DNA of 64,000 bases from Bradyrhizobium yuanmingense (GTDB taxonomy: Bacteria > Pseudomonadota > Alphaproteobacteria > Rhizobiales > Xanthobacteraceae). Made by a program: the position numbers and the translations under genes. The stretch covers positions 372,001-436,000 of the forward strand of contig NZ_FMAE01000004.1 in the NCBI RefSeq assembly GCF_900094575.1. Direction: 5' to 3'. The notes under the pieces are model-generated. The model was not told the origin of the DNA. It saw only the letters and a program-made list of their open reading frames with translations, and ran no database searches. This document shows, piece by piece, positions 10,895-19,840 of the stretch; positions within the stretch are counted from its first letter, which is position 1; every line of letters starts with the position of its first letter.

Positions 10895-11836
10895 ATGACC
10901 ACCGCTGAAACCGTGTTGCTCATCGCTGCCTTGTTATTGGCGCTTCTCGTCGTCGGTAACATCGGCTTCTCCAAACTGGCCGAGTGGAGGAATCCACCAA
11001 TCGGCAAGTTCCTCGAATGCGACGGCGTAGTGCTCCACTATGTCGATCGAGGGGATCCGGCCGCTCCTTGCGTCGTGCTGCTCCATGGCAACGGATCCAT
11101 GATCCAGGACTTCACGATCAGCGGTCTGGTCGATCTTCTTGCCCGCACCAATCGCGTGGTGTGCTTCGATCGCCCAGGCTTTGGCTATAGTCAGCGGCCG
11201 CGGCTCCGAATATGGACCGCGGCAGCTCAAGCCGCTCTGCTGGCGAAGGCGCTCAATCAACTTGGAATCCGCAATCCGGTTGTGCTCGGCCATTCTTGGG
11301 GCGCCTTGGTCGCTATCGCTCTCGCCGTGCGAAAGGATTATCCGACCCAGGGTCTTGTGCTTGCGTCAGGGTACTATTTCCCGACCGGCCGATTGGACGT
11401 GTGGCTGATGTCAGGTCCAGCCATACCGGTCCTGGGCGACCTGGTCAGTTACACTGTCGCGCCGATCGTTTCGTGGGCCGTCCTGCCAGGAGCTCTCCGC
11501 AAGATCTTTGCGCCCCGTTCTGTCCCGCAGACGTTCAGGAATGAATTTCCAGCGTCTTTGGTGCTCAGGCCCACACAGTTGAGGGCGGCTGCGGAGGAAA
11601 GTGCACTCCTCATTCCAACTGCAACACAATTCCAAGCTTATTATCCAGCCATCGGCGAGCGAGTGCAGATATTCCACGGAACAGAGGACCAAGTGATCGA
11701 ATTCAGACAAGCGCAGGATTTACATCAAGCACTGCCTCGGTCCGATCTTCACCTTGTTCCAAATGCCGGGCATATGGTCACGTACGCAGACCCCGCCGCC
11801 ATCGTGGAGGTCGTCAACTCAATGACGAACTCCTGA
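10895..11836 (+). CDS. Membrane-anchored alpha/beta hydrolase
   Basis: 313 aa. One N-terminal membrane helix (residues 6-26) followed by a complete alpha/beta hydrolase: VVLLHGNGSMIQDF (oxyanion), DRPGFGYSQRP, nucleophile Ser134 in LGHSWGALVA, Asp in HGTEDQVIE and His in NAGHMVTY. Substrate unknown. The position opposite the phasin gene suggests a lipid or polyester link, but that is inference only. Confidence 0.85.
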   Translation: MTTAETVLLIAALLLALLVVGNIGFSKLAEWRNPPIGKFLECDGVVLHYVDRGDPAAPCVVLLHGNGSMIQDFTISGLVDLLARTNRVVCFDRPGFGYSQRPRLRIWTAAAQAALLAKALNQLGIRNPVVLGHSWGALVAIALAVRKDYPTQGLVLASGYYFPTGRLDVWLMSGPAIPVLGDLVSYTVAPIVSWAVLPGALRKIFAPRSVPQTFRNEFPASLVLRPTQLRAAAEESALLIPTATQFQAYYPAIGERVQIFHGTEDQVIEFRQAQDLHQALPRSDLHLVPNAGHMVTYADPAAIVEVVNSMTNS

Positions 11837-11854
11837 GATCGGCAGCGACGGCCG

Positions 11855-12385
11855 TCACTGCGCCTTGCCGCGTGCAGGCGCTGCAACCGGCCGCAATTCC
11901 ATTCTTGATATGCCTGCTGCGACGTTCACACCTGTCTGCGCCTGGACGGACACCGGCTGCAAGGCGATCGTACGATCCGAGCCGCCCACCAGGAGGTTGG
12001 CACCAACTCCGGCGCCGACAGTGCCGCCGGCGGTCGCGCCCGCATAAGTTCCGGCCAAGGCTGCCCGGCGAACTGTCGTTGGCGCAAACACGGTCCAAAC
12101 GAGCTGACCGCCGGACGTGGCTCCTATGTCCAGACCAAGCGTGCTGACGGTGCCTTCGTAAGCCTCGCGCGCCCTGCCTCGTGCCGATGCATAGATGCAG
12201 CTCAGCTGCCGTTGTCCCGCAACAATCATGCCGACTCCGGGCGATATGTTGCACGTGAGTGTGCCGACTCTCGAGCGCCCAGCCTCCTGCGCCGTTGCCG
12301 GAACCATCGTGAGGACGAGTGCCAAGGCCGCGCAAGCCGTGGCCAAATTGGTCAGCCTCGCTTCATTCAGCGTTGTCCTGGTCAT
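11855..12385 (-). CDS. DUF992 exported protein
   Basis: 176 aa with a Sec signal peptide (hydrophobic ATACAALALVLTMV, cleavage after ATA-QEA). Mature part: GTLTCNISPGVGMIVAGQRQL and C-terminal GADGTVGAGVGAN-like glycine-rich stretches (here AGGTVGAGVGANLLVGGSD), the hallmark of DUF992. Probably periplasmic; function unknown. Start at MTRTTLNEA, preceded by GGAGG; 59 additional in-frame codons upstream look non-coding. Convergent with the hydrolase. Confidence 0.82.
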   Translation of the reverse strand: MTRTTLNEARLTNLATACAALALVLTMVPATAQEAGRSRVGTLTCNISPGVGMIVAGQRQLSCIYASARGRAREAYEGTVSTLGLDIGATSGGQLVWTVFAPTTVRRAALAGTYAGATAGGTVGAGVGANLLVGGSDRTIALQPVSVQAQTGVNVAAGISRMELRPVAAPARGKAQ

Positions 12386-12587
12386 GGGGCCTCCATCGAC
12401 GTAGTCTGATCGTCCTTCAATGCGCGCGGAGCCAGCGATGTTCCTGTTGGTCGCAAGCCGAAGCTCCAGAACCACTAGACAGGCCTCGCTTACGGGGTCG
12501 GGATGTGGAGCACGCGTGTCCGGCTCTGCGCTAGGTGTTGAGTGACAGGCGGACATCAAGCGCGCCTACTGCACGCAGCCGATTTTA

Positions 12588-13430
12588 TCAGTGCCCGTCG
12601 CCCATCTGGATGAGCAGCTCCTCGATATCGACATCGACCTGGCCGGCCGCCCTGATGTGGCGGACCTCGAGACTGTCGGCCTGGAAGCGGTATTCGACCA
12701 GGCCGACTTCCTTGATCGCGATCCGGTCCTGGCGCTGATCGTTGACGACGAAGCCCGCTGACGGCGCCCAGACGTGGCGGGTGTGGCGGAAGGTGAAGTC
12801 GCGGCGCTGGTGCACGTGCCCGCTGGCGATGAGACGCAGGTCGACCTTGCCGAACATCTCGATCAGCCGCGCCCGCGCCGGCTGCGGCACGTAGCGGATC
12901 GACGTCTCCGGCGTCTCGGCGTCGTCGGGCAGGTTGAGGAACAGCGGCTTGTGCAGGAACAGCGCGACCGGCCTGCCGTTCACGCGCGAGATTTCCTGAG
13001 ACAGCCAGTCGAGCTGCTCGGCCTCGAAGGCGAGGTCCGAATTCATCACCAGCGAATTGAGGCCGATGAAGCGCCAGCCCGCGGCGTCAAACACCCAATG
13101 ATCTTCGCCGATGATGTCGCAGAACTGCTGGCGGTGCGTCTCGCTGACCGGCGGCTTCGGCGCCGGCCCGATCGCGGTCGGATTGTCCCCGATATCGTGA
13201 TTGCCGGGGAGATAGCGGCAGGTGACCGGCAGGGCGTCGTGCAGGCCTTTCGCGAATTCAAGGTCGTCGCGGCTGGTCGGCCCGTCGAATGAGACGTCGC
13301 CGGTGTTGACGACGAGATCGGGTCTGCCGGCGCCGATGTGCTCGCTGATGCGATGGAAGTTGGCGATCAGGCCGGGAAAGCGCCGGCCGAGATGGGTGTC
13401 GGAAATCTGCGTGAGACGAAATTCGGGCAT
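12588..13430 (-). CDS. Calcineurin-like metallophosphoesterase
   Basis: 280 aa, cytoplasmic. All five metal motifs are present: ISDTHLG (D11, H13), VVNTGDVSFD, LPGNHDIGD, a lone His in LFLHKPL, and ASGHVHQRR. This is the cAMP phosphodiesterase CpdA-like/GpdQ-like group; cyclic nucleotide or phosphodiester substrates are possible. The start has no competing upstream ATG near a ribosome site. Confidence 0.87.
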   Translation of the reverse strand: MPEFRLTQISDTHLGRRFPGLIANFHRISEHIGAGRPDLVVNTGDVSFDGPTSRDDLEFAKGLHDALPVTCRYLPGNHDIGDNPTAIGPAPKPPVSETHRQQFCDIIGEDHWVFDAAGWRFIGLNSLVMNSDLAFEAEQLDWLSQEISRVNGRPVALFLHKPLFLNLPDDAETPETSIRYVPQPARARLIEMFGKVDLRLIASGHVHQRRDFTFRHTRHVWAPSAGFVVNDQRQDRIAIKEVGLVEYRFQADSLEVRHIRAAGQVDVDIEELLIQMGDGH

Positions 13431-13499
13431 GCGATCATCCTACCCGTCGCCGCGCGTCGGAACGATGACGGGCCGGGCATGGATCGCAACGAACAAAGT

Positions 13500-14114
13500 T
13501 TAAAGCACGCGATAGCGGATGCTGTAGCCGTCCTGCGGGGCGACGGCAGCGGCGAGCGGGGAAGCGATGCGGTCGGCGAGGTGCCAGGGGCCGAACTGGC
13601 CGGAGCGATGCGGCTCGGCCGGCAGGCGGAGGCGGAACTCGAAGACGCCCTTGCCTGAGAGGTTCACGAACAGAACGCGATCGGCCGTGCGGTGGTTGAG
13701 CACCACTGCGCCGCGCAGCACGGCCCGGCCGTCCGAGAGGTCGCGCACGCCGTCCACCAGCGCCAATGTCTGGTTGCGGTCGGTGTGCAGCTCGATCTGG
13801 CTGTCGCCCACCGCCGCCAGCATCTCCCGGGGCATGCGGATCTCGAACTCGACGGCAGGCTTGGAGGGGTTGAGACCGAGATAGGCGAGCGCCGCGTGAC
13901 GCATGTCGTAGGCGGCAAAGGCGAACAGCGCGAGCGCGGCCAAGGTCGCCAGGCCATGCCGGGCGACGTCGCGCCAGGTTCGATAGCTCAGGCGGAAGTA
14001 GACCGTCATGGCCAGCGCGACCGCGAGCGCGGCTGCAATCCCGGACAGCGCCGACATCATGATGCCGAGCTGGCCCGTGGCGGCTTCGCTGAACAAGCTG
14101 GACAAGGAATTCAT
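13500..14114 (-). CDS. Two-TM hypothetical protein
   Basis: 204 aa. Two membrane helices, about residues 14-37 (MMSALSGIAAALAVALAMTV) and 55-70 (LATLAALALFAFAAY), then a periplasm-like beta-rich domain containing VEFEIRMPREMLAA and SQIELHTDRNQTLALV. Reminiscent of uncharacterised integral proteins with an acyl-CoA-group domain, but I cannot name it. Start set at MNSLSSLF rather than the ATG 45 bases upstream. Confidence 0.65.
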   Translation of the reverse strand: MNSLSSLFSEAATGQLGIMMSALSGIAAALAVALAMTVYFRLSYRTWRDVARHGLATLAALALFAFAAYDMRHAALAYLGLNPSKPAVEFEIRMPREMLAAVGDSQIELHTDRNQTLALVDGVRDLSDGRAVLRGAVVLNHRTADRVLFVNLSGKGVFEFRLRLPAEPHRSGQFGPWHLADRIASPLAAAVAPQDGYSIRYRVL

Positions 14115-14267
14115 GGCTGTCTCGCCTCGGGGCCCAAGGGGCCGAAATCGCTTCAACAATCTGGGGTTGGTCGGGGAAGCGGGAATGCCGGTTCAAGTCG
14201 TTCATTGTCAGCGCCAAAAGTCGCGGCTAATGACGTCGGCGGCATTTCGCCTCCCGGGAAAGTTCCG

Positions 14268-14690
14268 ATGTCCGTTCAAATGGTCCTGCTGCCGGTCTTC
14301 GTGCAGGTCGCTCTCACCTTCGCGCTGCTGATCGGCATGGTCCTGGCGCGCCGCAAGACCTTGGTCTCCGGCGAGACCAAGATCCGTGACATTGCGCTCG
14401 GCGAGCCAAACTGGCCGAAGGGCGCCACACAAATCGCCAATTGCTACCGCAACCAGTTCGAGCTGCCGGTGCTGTTCTATGTCCTGATTGCGCTGGCATT
14501 GCCCTTGCGCCGCGCCGATCTCTTCATCGTGCTGATGTCCTGGGTGTTCGTGGTGACGCGCTTTGCCCATGCCGGCGTGTTCGTTTCCTCCAACGATCTC
14601 GGCCGCCGCTCCACGGTCTGGCTCGCCGGCGTGCTGGTGCTGCTCGCGATGTGGATTTACTTCGCGCTGAAGCTTTTGCTGCTGATCTAG
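14268..14690 (+). CDS. MAPEG family membrane protein
   Basis: 140 aa with four membrane helices. The conserved loop after TM1 (RRKTLVSGETKIRDIALGE), NCYRNQFELPVLFYVL (the family E-x-PxxF helix) and VTRFAHAGVFVSSNDLGRR are marks of MAPEG proteins (membrane-associated proteins in eicosanoid and glutathione metabolism). Bacterial members have unclear substrates. 28 bases upstream of rsmB and likely co-transcribed. Confidence 0.85.
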   Translation: MSVQMVLLPVFVQVALTFALLIGMVLARRKTLVSGETKIRDIALGEPNWPKGATQIANCYRNQFELPVLFYVLIALALPLRRADLFIVLMSWVFVVTRFAHAGVFVSSNDLGRRSTVWLAGVLVLLAMWIYFALKLLLLI

Positions 14691-14718
14691 GCGCTGCGCA
14701 CCACTTGAAAGAACGCGA

Positions 14719-16020
14719 ATGACCCCTGCTGCCCGGCTGTCCGCAGCCATCGAACTGATCTACACCATCGAGAGGGACCGCGTGCCCGCGGCGAAGGCGC
14801 TGAAGGAGTGGGGCACCGCGCACCGCTTCGCCGGTTCCGGCGACCGCGCGGCCATCGCCGGCCTCGTCTGGGATGTGCTGCGCCGCTACGCCTCGAGCGC
14901 CTGGCTGATGGATTCCGATACCGCGCGGGCCCGGCTGATCGGCATGCTCCGCCTCGAGCGCAAAATGGACACGGCGACCATGGGCGCCTTGTTCGACGGC
15001 AGCCGCTTTGCGCCGGCGCCGCTGACCGAGGCCGAGCAGGCTGCGCTCGCCTCGCGCTCCCTCCAGGACGCACCTGCCGCCGTCGCCGGCGACTACCCGG
15101 AATGGCTCGACCCGCACCTTGCAAAAGTGTTCGGCGAGGATCGCGCCGCGGAGGCGGCCGCGATGGCGAGCCGGGCGCCGCTGGACCTGCGCGTCAACAC
15201 GCTAAAATCCAACCGCGACAAGGCGCTGAAGGCGCTTTCTCATCTTCATGCAAAACCGACGCCCTGGTCCGCAACCGGCCTGCGCATCGAGCTTTCGGCC
15301 GATGCGCGCAACCCCGGCATCCAGGCGGAGGAGGATTTCATCAAGGGCGCGATTGAAGTGCAGGATGAGGGATCGCAGCTTGCGGCCCAGTTTACCGCGG
15401 CAAAACCCGGCGAGCAGGTGATCGATCTCTGCGCCGGCGCCGGCGGCAAGACGCTGGCGCTGGCCGCCCTGATACAGGGCAAGGGTCGGCTGATCGCAAC
15501 CGACCGTGACAAGCGCCAGCTCGCGCCGATCCATGAGCGGCTGTCGCGCGCCGGCGTCCACAACGCCGACATCCGCACGCCCAAGGGCGAGGCCGATTCG
15601 CTTGCCGACATCCGCAGCACCGCCGACCTCGTCGTGATCGACGCGCCCTGCACCGGAACCGGCACTTGGCGCCGCAACCCCGATGCCAAATGGCGGATGC
15701 GCCCCGGTGCGCTGGAGATCCGCCTGCGTGACCAGGCCGAGGTGCTGGAGCGCGCGGTTCCGCTGGTCAAGCCGGGCGGCCGCATCGCCTACATCACCTG
15801 CTCGGTGCTGGCGGAGGAGAACGGCGAGCAGGTGAGGGCGTTCGTCGGCCGACATGGCGAGTTCTCGGTTGTCCCGCCCGAGCAGACCGCAAGCGTGCTC
15901 TGGGACAAGGCGGAAGCCTTTGGCGAGGCTGCGCTGCAGTCAGCCGAGGGCTGGCTGATGACGCCGCGCCGGACCGGGACGGATGGGTTTTTCGTGTCGG
16001 TGCTGAAAAAGACCGGCTGA
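14719..16020 (+). CDS. rsmB: 16S rRNA m5C967 methyltransferase
   Basis: 433 aa RsmB/NOL1-NOP2-Sun family. An N-terminal NusB-like helical domain (about 1-150) with RLSAAIELIYTIERD and AAIAGLVWDVLRRYAS leads into the SAM domain: DLCAGAGGKTLALAAL (motif I), DAPCTGTGTWRRNPDAKW (motif IV with a catalytic-site Cys) and YITCSVLAEENGEQV (motif VI, nucleophile Cys). rsmB preceding guaA is a common order in Bradyrhizobium, from general knowledge. Confidence 0.94.
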   Translation: MTPAARLSAAIELIYTIERDRVPAAKALKEWGTAHRFAGSGDRAAIAGLVWDVLRRYASSAWLMDSDTARARLIGMLRLERKMDTATMGALFDGSRFAPAPLTEAEQAALASRSLQDAPAAVAGDYPEWLDPHLAKVFGEDRAAEAAAMASRAPLDLRVNTLKSNRDKALKALSHLHAKPTPWSATGLRIELSADARNPGIQAEEDFIKGAIEVQDEGSQLAAQFTAAKPGEQVIDLCAGAGGKTLALAALIQGKGRLIATDRDKRQLAPIHERLSRAGVHNADIRTPKGEADSLADIRSTADLVVIDAPCTGTGTWRRNPDAKWRMRPGALEIRLRDQAEVLERAVPLVKPGGRIAYITCSVLAEENGEQVRAFVGRHGEFSVVPPEQTASVLWDKAEAFGEAALQSAEGWLMTPRRTGTDGFFVSVLKKTG

Positions 16021-16028
16021 TCGACGTT

Positions 16029-16130
16029 GTCATTCCGGGGCGCGCGTAGCGCGAGCCCGGAATCCATCGTGCGGCGGTCTCCGCGGGTCCATGGATTCCG
16101 GGTTCGCCCTGCGGGCGCCCCGGAATGACA
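16029..16130. repeat. Dispersed imperfect palindrome, family R1 copy 3
   Basis: Begins gtcattccggggcgcgc, ends gcgccccggaatgac; inner arms cccggaatccatcg / ccatggattccgg. Same family as 388-512 and 2135-2242. Located between the rsmB stop and the shared terminator. Confidence 0.8.
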
Positions 16131-16133
16131 TCA

Positions 16134-16174
16134 AAAACAAAAGCCCCGCAGACCGATCCCGGTCGCGGGGCTTT
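16134..16174. terminator. Bidirectional intrinsic terminator between rsmB and csp
   Basis: Arms aaagccccgc and gcggggcttt around a GC-rich loop. Reading minus, the stem is followed by ttttgttttt, so it serves the cold-shock gene well. On the plus strand it can end rsmB. Confidence 0.8.
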
Positions 16175-16225
16175 CGAGTTCCAACGTTCTGCCGGTACGT
16201 CCGCGGTCAGAACGGTGCGAGGGCG

Positions 16226-16435
16226 TTAGCCGACGCGGAGATTGTCAGCCGACGACTTGCCGCTGCGGCGGTCGGCGACGATGTCGAACGAGACCTTCTG
16301 ACCCTCGTTGAGGGAGGAGAGGCCAGCGCGCTCGACGGCGCTGATGTGAACGAACACGTCCTTCTGGCCGTCATCCGGCTGGATGAAACCATAACCCTTT
16401 TGGGTGTTGAACCACTTCACGGTGCCCATAGCCAT
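16226..16435 (-). CDS. cspA: Cold-shock domain protein (CspA family)
   Basis: 69-aa single-stranded nucleic-acid chaperone: the OB fold has [18 protein letters not shown] (RNP1 KGYGFI) and [12 protein letters not shown] (RNP2 VFVHI). Full length for a single cold-shock domain. The 260-base region upstream on the minus strand has no gene and may be a long leader, as csp genes often have. The symbol is by family; several paralogues are usual. Confidence 0.93.
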   Translation of the reverse strand: MAMGTVKWFNTQKGYGFIQPDDGQKDVFVHISAVERAGLSSLNEGQKVSFDIVADRRSGKSSADNLRVG

Positions 16436-16698
16436 GGGAATTTCCTTGTTTAGTTAGAGAGGTACGCACGCAGACCGGTACGCAGCATTGCGCCCATAGT
16501 CCCTGATGAGTCGATGTTTGGAGAATTCATCTGAAGCGTGCGCGCCCGTCAGCAACGAAGCGAAGCGGCCCAGTCGTTCGGCCAAGTATCGATGATCACA
16601 ATATAGCGAGAATTTGGGGCCACTTCAAGGCACCACCCGTGGCCCGAAACGTCCCGCCACTTTGCTATTTCGCGGTGCAAATTAACCGTCGGCGCGCT

Positions 16699-17031
16699 TC
16701 AGTCGACGATGAAGAGCGTCGCCCCCGTCGTCGTCGAGGACCGGTGCGCGGCGTCGCCGAAGTCCGATACCTGGTAGCTCATCCCCGCCGTGAGCTTGAA
16801 TTTGCGCCCGTCGCGCAACTCAGAGTCGAGCTCGCCCGTCAGCACATAGAGCACGTGGCCGCGATCGCACCAGTGATCGGCGAGATAGCCCGGCGAGTAC
16901 TCCACCATCCGCACGCGGAGTTCGCCGATGTTGAGCGTGCGCCATGTGGCCTCGCCGCTCTCGCCGGGATGCGTGGTCGGCTCAACCTTGCTCCAGTCGG
17001 TGACGGTGAAGGGGGAGGTGGGGAGTTTCAT
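16699..17031 (-). CDS. DHCW-motif cupin protein
   Basis: 110-aa single-domain cupin. Motif 1 region [20 protein letters not shown] has the DHCW signature; motif 2 is [18 protein letters not shown]. Typically a small metal-binding beta barrel of unknown function. Alone between cspA and guaA. Confidence 0.82.
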   Translation of the reverse strand: MKLPTSPFTVTDWSKVEPTTHPGESGEATWRTLNIGELRVRMVEYSPGYLADHWCDRGHVLYVLTGELDSELRDGRKFKLTAGMSYQVSDFGDAAHRSSTTTGATLFIVD

Positions 17032-17183
17032 GGGGGCGATCCTGTCTCGGAGCCGGCGCCGCTTTTGTTAGCGCACGCTGTTGCCTCCGTCATTGCGGGC
17101 GCGAGGCGTTGATCGTCGCCCCGATGTGGCCGCTTTTTCTTGGAGCGCTCGTTAGCGTTGCGACGACGTTTGCGTTGAACAAA

Positions 17184-17206
17184 TTAGGTAAATATTACTT
17201 ACCTAA
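17184..17206. promoter_or_regulatory. Inverted repeat upstream of guaA
   Basis: ttaggtaa-atattac-ttacctaa: 8-bp perfect arms with a 7-base spacer, in an unusually AT-rich patch 86 bases before the guaA ATG. It could be an operator or a leader hairpin; no known purine regulator site is recognised. Confidence 0.4.
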
Positions 17207-17291
17207 GCGCCTCGTGTCCATGCCCAAAGAAGCATGTGGGCGCTCCACCACCGCGGTTGCGGCCCGCGCGCCGCCAGCGTATTGGCTGGCC

Positions 17292-18890
17292 ATGACAGCA
17301 GCACAGAACGACCGCTCCGCGTCGACGCCCTCGGTGGCCTCGGCGCACGACAAGATTCTCATCGTCGACTTCGGCAGCCAGGTGACGCAGCTGATCGCGC
17401 GTCGCGTGCGCGAGGACGGCGTCTATTGCGAGATCGTCCCGTTCAACAAGGCGGAAGCCGCCTTCGAGGAGATGAAGCCGAAAGCGGTGATCCTCTCCGG
17501 CGGCCCCGAGTCGGTGCATGAAGCCGGCTCACCCCGCGCCCCGCAACTCATCTTCGATTCCGGCGTGCCGGTGATGGGCATCTGCTACGGCCAGATGACC
17601 ATGGCGGCCCAGTTAGGGGGCGAGGTCGAGGGCGGCCATCATCGCGAATTCGGCCGCGCCGATGTCGAGGTGAAGGCCGAGAGCCAGCTGTTCGCAGACG
17701 TCTGGTCGTCAGGCAGCAAGAACCAGGTCTGGATGAGCCATGGCGACCGCATCACCAGGATGCCGCCGGGCTTCTCCGTCGCCGGCACCTCGCCGAACGC
17801 GCCCTTCGCAATCATCCAGGATGAGAAGCGCAAATATTACGGCCTGATGTTCCACCCCGAAGTGGTGCACACGCCCGACGGCGCAAAGCTCATCCGCAAC
17901 TTCGTGCGCAAGATCGCCGGCCTCACCGGCGACTGGACCATGCGCGCCTTCCGCGAGGAGGAGATTGCAAAGATCCGCCAGCAGGTCGGCAAGGGCAGGG
18001 TGATCTGCGGCCTCTCCGGCGGCGTCGATTCGGCCGTTGCGGCCGTCTTGATCCACGAGGCCATTGGCGATCAGCTGACCTGTGTGTTCGTCGATCACGG
18101 CTTGATGCGCCTCAACGAGGCCGAGCAGGTCGTCGACCTCTTCCGCCACCATTACAACATCCCGCTCGTGCACGTGGACGCCTCCAAGCAATTCCTCGGC
18201 GAGTTAGAGGGCGTCACCGACCCCGAAGCCAAGCGCAAGACCATCGGCCGCCTCTTCATCGAGGTGTTCGAGGCTGAGGCCAAGAAGATCGGCGGCGCCG
18301 ATTTCCTGGCGCAAGGCACGCTCTATCCTGATGTGATCGAGAGCGTCTCCTTCACCGGCGGACCTTCCGTCACCATCAAGTCGCACCACAATGTTGGCGG
18401 CCTGCCCGAACGCATGAACATGATGCTCGTCGAGCCCCTGCGCGAGCTGTTCAAGGACGAGGTGCGCAAGCTCGGGCGCGAGCTCGGCCTCCCCGAAATC
18501 TTCGTCGGCCGCCACCCGTTCCCGGGTCCGGGCCTTGCCATCCGCTGCCCCGGCGAGATCACCAGGGACAAGCTCGACATCCTGCGCAAGGCGGACGCCG
18601 TCTACATCGACCAGATCAGGAAGCACGGCCTCTACGACGAGATCTGGCAGGCTTTTGCGGTGCTGCTCCCGGTAAAGACCGTCGGCGTCATGGGCGACGG
18701 CCGCACTTACGATTACGTCGTTGGCCTGCGCGCGGTGACCTCGACCGACGGAATGACCGCGGACTTCTACCAGTTCGACATGAAGTTCTTAGGGGAGACC
18801 GCGACGCGCATCATCAACGAGGTGAAGGGCGTGAACCGCGTGGTGTATGATGTGACCAGCAAGCCGCCAGGGACGATCGAGTGGGAGTGA
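17292..18890 (+). CDS. guaA: GMP synthase (glutamine-hydrolysing)
   Basis: 532 aa; XMP + Gln + ATP gives GMP. Class I glutamine amidotransferase domain (about 20-215) with Cys98 in GICYGQ and the HPE stretch [12 protein letters not shown]-pyrophosphatase domain with the P-loop [12 protein letters not shown]-terminal dimerisation domain ending KPPGTIEWE. Start chosen at MTAAQND; the frame is open 61 codons further but without family similarity. The 3' end (18796-18890) is duplicated in diverged form at 22571-22664, and the guaA 3' end is a known integration site of genomic islands. Confidence 0.96.
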   Translation: MTAAQNDRSASTPSVASAHDKILIVDFGSQVTQLIARRVREDGVYCEIVPFNKAEAAFEEMKPKAVILSGGPESVHEAGSPRAPQLIFDSGVPVMGICYGQMTMAAQLGGEVEGGHHREFGRADVEVKAESQLFADVWSSGSKNQVWMSHGDRITRMPPGFSVAGTSPNAPFAIIQDEKRKYYGLMFHPEVVHTPDGAKLIRNFVRKIAGLTGDWTMRAFREEEIAKIRQQVGKGRVICGLSGGVDSAVAAVLIHEAIGDQLTCVFVDHGLMRLNEAEQVVDLFRHHYNIPLVHVDASKQFLGELEGVTDPEAKRKTIGRLFIEVFEAEAKKIGGADFLAQGTLYPDVIESVSFTGGPSVTIKSHHNVGGLPERMNMMLVEPLRELFKDEVRKLGRELGLPEIFVGRHPFPGPGLAIRCPGEITRDKLDILRKADAVYIDQIRKHGLYDEIWQAFAVLLPVKTVGVMGDGRTYDYVVGLRAVTSTDGMTADFYQFDMKFLGETATRIINEVKGVNRVVYDVTSKPPGTIEWE

Positions 18891-18938
18891 TCTGGTTGGT
18901 TGGCACGGCCCGAAACCAGAAAGGTGAAACCCTGGAAC

Positions 18939-18967
18939 GCCCGCAGAGATGCGGGCTTCTTCGTTTT
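18939..18967 (+). terminator. Intrinsic terminator after guaA
   Basis: gcccgca-gaga-tgcgggc stem-loop followed by ttcttcgtttt, 49 bases after the guaA stop. Confidence 0.75.
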
Positions 18968-19104
18968 CAAGCTGGTGCTTGCGAGCGCCGGCAAGACTCG
19001 CGTCGCTGGCACAGGGTCCATCTTTGCCAAGATCGATAGGTAGCGCACCGTCAGCTTGCGGCGGATCTGGCAACACTTTCTCGAGGTCGAAGGAGGAGCT
19101 GCGA

Positions 19105-19542
19105 ATGACCATCTCGACAAGCGAAGTGGAACAGTTCTTTGATCGATATGCCCAAGCCTTCAGAGATGGCTTGGACGGTACTCTTGATGAGGAGTTTTTC
19201 CGTTCGCTTTTTTCCACCCAATATATCGCTGTAGGACCAAAGGGTGTCATGGCAGGGGACAACGATCACGCTTTTGTCGAGCGGATTTCAAAAGGATACG
19301 AGCGCTACCGTCAGATCGGAAACAAGGCGGTCACCGTCTCCGAGATCGAGATGCATTCGATCGATGAAACACATTGCCTTGTCCACGTGGGCTGGAGCAG
19401 CGAATTCGAGAAAGATGGCAGGCGTATCGACGTGCCTTTTACCAATGCCTATCTGCTTGAGCAGAATGATGGGCTGCTGAAGGTTTTCGGCTGGATTACG
19501 GGTGATGAAGTTCAACTGCTCAAGGACAATGGCCTCTTGTGA
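19105..19542 (+). CDS. SnoaL/NTF2-like protein
   Basis: 145-aa cytoplasmic protein. The N-terminal helix VEQFFDRYAQAFRDG, middle FSTQYIAVGPKGVMAG and C-terminal strands LVHVGWSSEFEKDG and VPFTNAYLLEQND...VFGWI give the cone-shaped NTF2/SnoaL (DUF4440-like) fold. No specific ligand residues can be assigned. Strong AAGGAGGAG 8 bases before the ATG. It is the first gene behind guaA, between the two guaA 3' ends. Confidence 0.7.
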   Translation: MTISTSEVEQFFDRYAQAFRDGLDGTLDEEFFRSLFSTQYIAVGPKGVMAGDNDHAFVERISKGYERYRQIGNKAVTVSEIEMHSIDETHCLVHVGWSSEFEKDGRRIDVPFTNAYLLEQNDGLLKVFGWITGDEVQLLKDNGLL

Positions 19543-19840
19543 GGCTTGCCCAACGGCAGCGCGCCAGAACTTGCATTGATCAAAGAAGCTCGGCGCCGGC
19601 TCTTCGAAGCCGGCAGAACGGCCTCTGCGCGTCGAACTCAACCGCAACTCGTCCGTTGCAGGCCGTGCGCGGGGTAGGACATTCCGGCATATTGAGATGG
19701 TAATGTGCCGAGGATAGCCTTCAAGGACAGCGCCCGCAGAGAATGCTTAAAACCCTCGACATCGGATGTTCGAGGCAGCTGGAACAAGCGTAGGTTGAAA
19801 GCGTTAGCTGCGGGCCGCACTTGATGTCGGGGGCGGAGCT

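Noticed and set aside
16226..16435. Plus-strand frame opposite the cold-shock gene
   Set aside because: The minus strand has exact RNP1 and RNP2 motifs and a terminator in the right orientation.
19571..19584. FNR/FixK-type box before the bd oxidase operon
   Set aside because: ttgcattgatcaaa has the half-sites one base too close for TTGN-N6-NCAA, and lies 260 bases from the start codon.
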